Shown piece by piece: positions 60,859-64,000 of a stretch of DNA of 64,000 nucleotides. The notes under the pieces are model-generated. The model searched no databases. It was not told the origin of the DNA and worked only from the letters and a program-made list of their open reading frames with translations. The stretch is from OAS926 sp035503715. Its GTDB lineage: Bacteria > Pseudomonadota > Alphaproteobacteria > Rhizobiales > Rhizobiaceae. Location: the NCBI GenBank assembly GCA_035503715.1, contig DATJTE010000155.1, forward strand, positions 19,507-83,506, read 5' to 3'. Position 1 is the stretch's first letter. Each line of letters begins with the position of its first letter. The position numbers and the translations under genes are program-made.

Positions 60859-62006
60859 TTGAAAGTCTTCCGCGGATCGAACGCATCACGTGTTGCCTCG
60901 CCGACGAAGATGAGCAGCGACAGCATCAGCGAGATCACGACGAAACCGGAAATGCCGAGCCACGGCGCGTTGAGGTTGCGCTGACCCTGCCGCAGCAACT
61001 CGCCGAGCGACGCCGATCCAGGCGGCAGGCCGAAGCCCAAAAAGTCGAGCGAGGTCAGCGTCGTGATTGAGCCGTTAAGAATGAAGGGCAGGAAGGTCAG
61101 CGTCGCCACCATCGCGTTGGGCAGCAGATGCCTGAACATGATCGTGCCGTTCGAGACGCCGAGAGCGCGCGCCGCGTTCACATATTCGAAGTTGCGGGCG
61201 CGCAGGAATTCCGCGCGCACCACGCCGACAAACCCGACCCACGAGAACAGCAACATCAGCCCAAGCAGGATCCAGAAGCCCGGCGGCAGCACCGCCGCCA
61301 CGATCAGCAGCAGGTAGAGCACCGGAATCGACGACCAGATCTCGATGAAGCGCTGGAAGAGCAGGTCGGTCATGCCGCCGAAGTAGCCTTGCACGGCGCC
61401 GGCCGAGACGCCGATGACGGCGGAAGCGATCGTCAGGATCAGCCCGAACAGCACCGATATGCGAAATCCGTAGATGACGCGCGCCAGCACGTCGCGCGCC
61501 TGGTCGTCGGTGCCGAGCCAGTTCCAGTTGCCAATTGTGCAGTTCGGATCCTCAACGCCGAGCGGATAGCGCTCGCAGCGCTTCTCGATCGGATAGGCCC
61601 AGGACGGGCTGGCCGGCGCCGCCTCGGGAATATCATTGTTGACGGTGCGATACGAATAGCGGATCGGCGGCCAGATCATCCAGCCGTTCGCCTTGATCTC
61701 GTCCTGGATGATCGGGTCGCGATAGTCGGTCACGGCGAGGAAGCCTCCGAACTTTTCTTCCGGATAGTCGACCAGCACCGGTACGAGGATCTCACCCTTG
61801 TACGACGCTAGAACAGGCTTGTCGTTGGCGATGAACTCGGCGATCAGCGACAGGCCGAACAGCACAAGGAAGATCCACAGCGACCAGTACCCGCGCCGGT
61901 TTGCCTTGAAGTTCTGCCAGCGGCGCTTGTTGAGCGGCGAGAGCCACGGCCGCGCCGCGCGCTCACGCACCTGTTCGACGTTCGCTTTGAGGATGATATC
62001 GCTCAT
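60855..62006 (-). CDS. yejE: Peptide ABC transporter permease YejE
   Basis: A 383-residue inner-membrane permease. An N-terminal helix (YWSLWIFLVLFGLSLIAEFIA) is followed by a long periplasmic loop (about 65-170) with NWNWLGTDDQARDVLARVIYGF, then about five helices. The EAA-type loop reads EFLRARNFEYVNAARALGVSNGTIMFRHLLPNA. It overlaps yejB by one base region (TGATG type). Confidence 0.95.
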   Translation of the reverse strand: MSDIILKANVEQVRERAARPWLSPLNKRRWQNFKANRRGYWSLWIFLVLFGLSLIAEFIANDKPVLASYKGEILVPVLVDYPEEKFGGFLAVTDYRDPIIQDEIKANGWMIWPPIRYSYRTVNNDIPEAAPASPSWAYPIEKRCERYPLGVEDPNCTIGNWNWLGTDDQARDVLARVIYGFRISVLFGLILTIASAVIGVSAGAVQGYFGGMTDLLFQRFIEIWSSIPVLYLLLIVAAVLPPGFWILLGLMLLFSWVGFVGVVRAEFLRARNFEYVNAARALGVSNGTIMFRHLLPNAMVATLTFLPFILNGSITTLTSLDFLGFGLPPGSASLGELLRQGQRNLNAPWLGISGFVVISLMLSLLIFVGEATRDAFDPRKTFK

Positions 62007-63109
62007 CAGACGTCACGCTTCTCGAAGTCGATCCGCGGATCGATCATCGTGTAGGTGAGGTCTGAGATCAGCGCGACGATCAGGCCGAGCAGCGAGAAGA
62101 TGTAGAGGTTGGCGAACACCACCGGATAGTCACGGTCGAGCACGGAGCGGAAGCCGAGCAGTCCTAGCCCGTCGAGCGAGAAGATATTCTCGATCAGCAG
62201 GGAGCCGGTGAAGAAGGCAGAGATGAACGCGCCGGGAAAACCCGCGATGATGATCAGCATCGCATTGCGGAACACGTGCCGGTAGAGAACCTGCCGTTCC
62301 GACAACCCCTTCGCCCGCGCGGTGATCACATATTGCTTGCGGATTTCGTCGAGGAAGGAATTCTTCGTCAGCAGCGTCGTCGTCGCGAAGGCGGACAGAA
62401 CCATCGCGGTCAGCGGCAGCACGAGATGCCAGAGATAGTCGAGGATTCGCGCCGGCCACGACAATTGTTCCCAGTTCTCCGAGGTCAGGCCACGCAGCGG
62501 GAACCAGTCGAAGAACGAGCCGCCGGCGAACAGCACCATCAAAAGGATCGCGAACAGGAAGCCGGGGATTGCGTAGCCGATGATCACGACGCCGCTGGTC
62601 CACACGTCGAAGCTCGATCCGTCCTTCACCGCCTTGCGGATGCCGAGCGGTATCGAGATCAGATAGGAGAGCAGCGTGATCCACAGGCCAAGCGAGATCG
62701 ACACCGGCATCTTCTCGATGATCAGGTCGATCACCTTGATGTCGCGGAAGAAGCTCTCGCCGAAATCGAAGCGCGCATAGTCCCACAGCATTTTCAGGAA
62801 GCGCTCGAGCGGCGGCTTGTCGAAGCCGAACTGCTTTTCGAGCTGCGCGATGAATTCCGGGTCAAGCCCCTGCGCGCCGCGATATTGCGAGCCGCCTTCT
62901 CCGGCGCCCCCCTGGTCGAAGCCGCCGCCGGCATCGCCTCCACCGCCGCCCAGCCGGTCGCCGGCGTCGCCGCCCTGGCCGGAAATCCGGGCGATCACCT
63001 GCTCGACCGGTCCGCCTGGCGCAAACTGGATGACCAGAAAAGAAATCGCCATGATCCCAAGAATCGTCGGGACCATCAAAAGCACGCGGCGGAGGATATA
63101 GGCTCCCAT
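62006..63109 (-). CDS. yejB: Peptide ABC transporter permease YejB
   Basis: A 367-residue permease of the DppB type (RRVLLMVPTILGIMAISFLVIQFAPGGPVEQ). A Gly/Asp-rich periplasmic loop (about 42-68) precedes LDPEFIAQLEKQFGFDKPP; a Gly-rich loop here is known in YejB. The EAA loop is IRKQYVITARAKGLSERQVLYRHVFRNAM. YejABEF imports peptides, including microcin C in E. coli, and contributes to antimicrobial-peptide tolerance in some Rhizobiales (Brucella). Confidence 0.95.
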   Translation of the reverse strand: MGAYILRRVLLMVPTILGIMAISFLVIQFAPGGPVEQVIARISGQGGDAGDRLGGGGGDAGGGFDQGGAGEGGSQYRGAQGLDPEFIAQLEKQFGFDKPPLERFLKMLWDYARFDFGESFFRDIKVIDLIIEKMPVSISLGLWITLLSYLISIPLGIRKAVKDGSSFDVWTSGVVIIGYAIPGFLFAILLMVLFAGGSFFDWFPLRGLTSENWEQLSWPARILDYLWHLVLPLTAMVLSAFATTTLLTKNSFLDEIRKQYVITARAKGLSERQVLYRHVFRNAMLIIIAGFPGAFISAFFTGSLLIENIFSLDGLGLLGFRSVLDRDYPVVFANLYIFSLLGLIVALISDLTYTMIDPRIDFEKRDV

Positions 63110-63204
63110 CAGCTGTGAGCCTCTAGCAGCTTGAAGCTTGCCTTACGCTGGTGCCTGCGCAGCTTAGCCGTCGGAAAAAGTCGGTGTTTCAGCGGTTCTG
63201 GCCC

Positions 63205-64000
63205 TCACGCCTTGCCAATTGCCTTGGCCTTTTCCTCGTCAAACCACCACATCGCTTCAACCGGGAAGCCGAAATCCGGTTTCAGCTCCTTGTAGCCGAA
63301 CATATCCCAAAAGGCCGCTCGGTGGGTCGCCGAATACCAGTTCGGCAGCCAGTCGTGTCGGGCGCGGAGCGCCCGGTCGAGCGCCCGCATCGCGATGTTG
63401 AAGCTGTCGCGATCCTTGGCGGCGCCAACCGCATCGACCAGCGCGTCGAGCGCTGGGCTCGCCGAGCCGGGAAAATTGTTCGTGCCGTTGATTGCGGCGG
63501 AACGCGAATGGAAGAAGCGTTCCACCTCATCGCGCGTCGGCGTGGCGCTGAGCGAATAGGCGACCCCTATGATGTCGAAGTCGAAATTGTCGAGTCGCGC
63601 TTGGTATTGCGCTGAATCGACCATGCGGATCGATGCGTCGATGCCGATCGCGCGCATGTTTTCCAGGAACGGCGTATCGATACGCACGTGTACCTCGTCC
63701 TGCACGAGGAACTCGACCTCCAGCGTCTCGCCTTTGTCGTTGTGCAGGAGCGTGCCGTCGCGCGTCCAGCCCGCTTCGGCGAGCAGCCGGGTCGCCTCGC
63801 CAAGCAGTTTGCGGTCACGGCCTGAGCCGTTGGAGACGGGCTGCATCACCGCCTTGCCGAAGACCTCCTCGGGCAGATCTGCCCGCAACGGTTCGAGCAA
63901 TGCGAGCTCCTCCGGAGACGGTTTGCCTTCGGCTTTGTAGACCGAGCGCTCGAATAAAGTCTGCGAGCGTTCATATGCGTCGTAGAACAGATTGCGCTTC
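63205..64000 (-). CDS. yejA: Peptide ABC transporter binding protein YejA, N-terminal part outside window
   Basis: The frame stays open to the end of the window, so only the C-terminal 264 residues are visible. They match family-5 solute-binding proteins: RNLFYDAYERSQTLFERSVY, LLAEAGWTRDG (a hallmark of oligopeptide-binding proteins), SATPTRDEVERFFHSRSA and FGFPVEAMWWFD. It is the first gene of the yejABEF operon, with 95 bases to yejB. Confidence 0.93.
   Translation of the reverse strand, partial: KRNLFYDAYERSQTLFERSVYKAEGKPSPEELALLEPLRADLPEEVFGKAVMQPVSNGSGRDRKLLGEATRLLAEAGWTRDGTLLHNDKGETLEVEFLVQDEVHVRIDTPFLENMRAIGIDASIRMVDSAQYQARLDNFDFDIIGVAYSLSATPTRDEVERFFHSRSAAINGTNNFPGSASPALDALVDAVGAAKDRDSFNIAMRALDRALRARHDWLPNWYSATHRAAFWDMFGYKELKPDFGFPVEAMWWFDEEKAKAIGKA

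Noticed and set aside
62900..63000. Gly/Asp-rich insertion in YejB as a novelty
   Set aside because: A Gly-rich periplasmic loop at this position is also found in E. coli YejB.

Overview
This window is a high-GC chromosomal segment from an alphaproteobacterium of the order Rhizobiales (Hyphomicrobiales). It is most like the Mesorhizobium/Phyllobacteriaceae group. The evidence is a PhrR/PraR-type regulator between lnt and metK, a Fur-family Irr beside fabA-fabB-fabI, the rimP-nusA-ylxR-infB-rbfA-truB-rpsO-pnp order, the dnaA-rpsT-enoyl-CoA hydratase-mutM neighbourhood, and a full cpa/tad pilus locus. Genus is an inference; no rRNA or tRNA gene was recognised. Almost everything is chromosomal core, and I see no prophage, transposase gene or CRISPR array.

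Layout. 1-4020: lnt (5' end cut by the window), phrR-like regulator, metK, trmB. 4001-10562: a tricarboxylate-uptake locus, with a TctE/TctD two-component pair, a divergent orphan periplasmic binding protein, and the tripartite transporter tctC-tctB-tctA. A tandem 11-bp direct repeat upstream of tctC is a likely response-regulator box. 10600-11080: two tiny related proteins missed by length-limited ORF calling, with a palindromic operator and paired hairpins. 11213-23514: the transcription/translation block rimP-nusA-rnpM-infB-rbfA-truB-corA-rpsO-pnp-rsmC, preceded by an attenuator-like leader. 23519-30497: a GGDEF/EAL protein with a degenerate GGDEF site, fabI-fabB-fabA, irr, a DUF4260 membrane protein, an SH3 protein and a D-2-hydroxyacid dehydrogenase. 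30633-34124: a hypothetical protein and an operon of a MoeB/ThiF-like E1 enzyme, a GNAT acetyltransferase and two-subunit aconitase X. 34156-42294: recF, dnaN, dnaA, rpsT, enoyl-CoA hydratase, mutM and deoB, all on the minus strand. 42420-55314: an orphan PhnD-like binding protein and the Tad/Flp pilus locus. 55435-58264: leucyl aminopeptidase, MarR regulator and NlpC/P60 peptidase. 58272-64000: ghrA and the yejABEF peptide transporter, with yejA cut by the window.

How the parts work together. The Tad locus encodes pilin (flp), prepilin peptidase (cpaA), secretin and partners (cpaC, cpaB, cpaD), polar localiser (cpaE), ATPase (cpaF), inner-membrane platform (tadB, tadC), pilotin-like TPR lipoprotein (tadD) and minor pseudopilins (tadE/tadG-like). 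TTAACC motifs recur in its intergenic regions and suggest CtrA control. The tct genes form a self-contained sensing and uptake module. The fab genes make unsaturated fatty acids and sit beside the iron regulator irr.

The most unusual signals are two adjacent, oppositely oriented palindromic elements (56814-56983) whose stems differ but keep pairing, the pair of microproteins with their operator and hairpins, and the aconitase X operon containing an E1-like enzyme.
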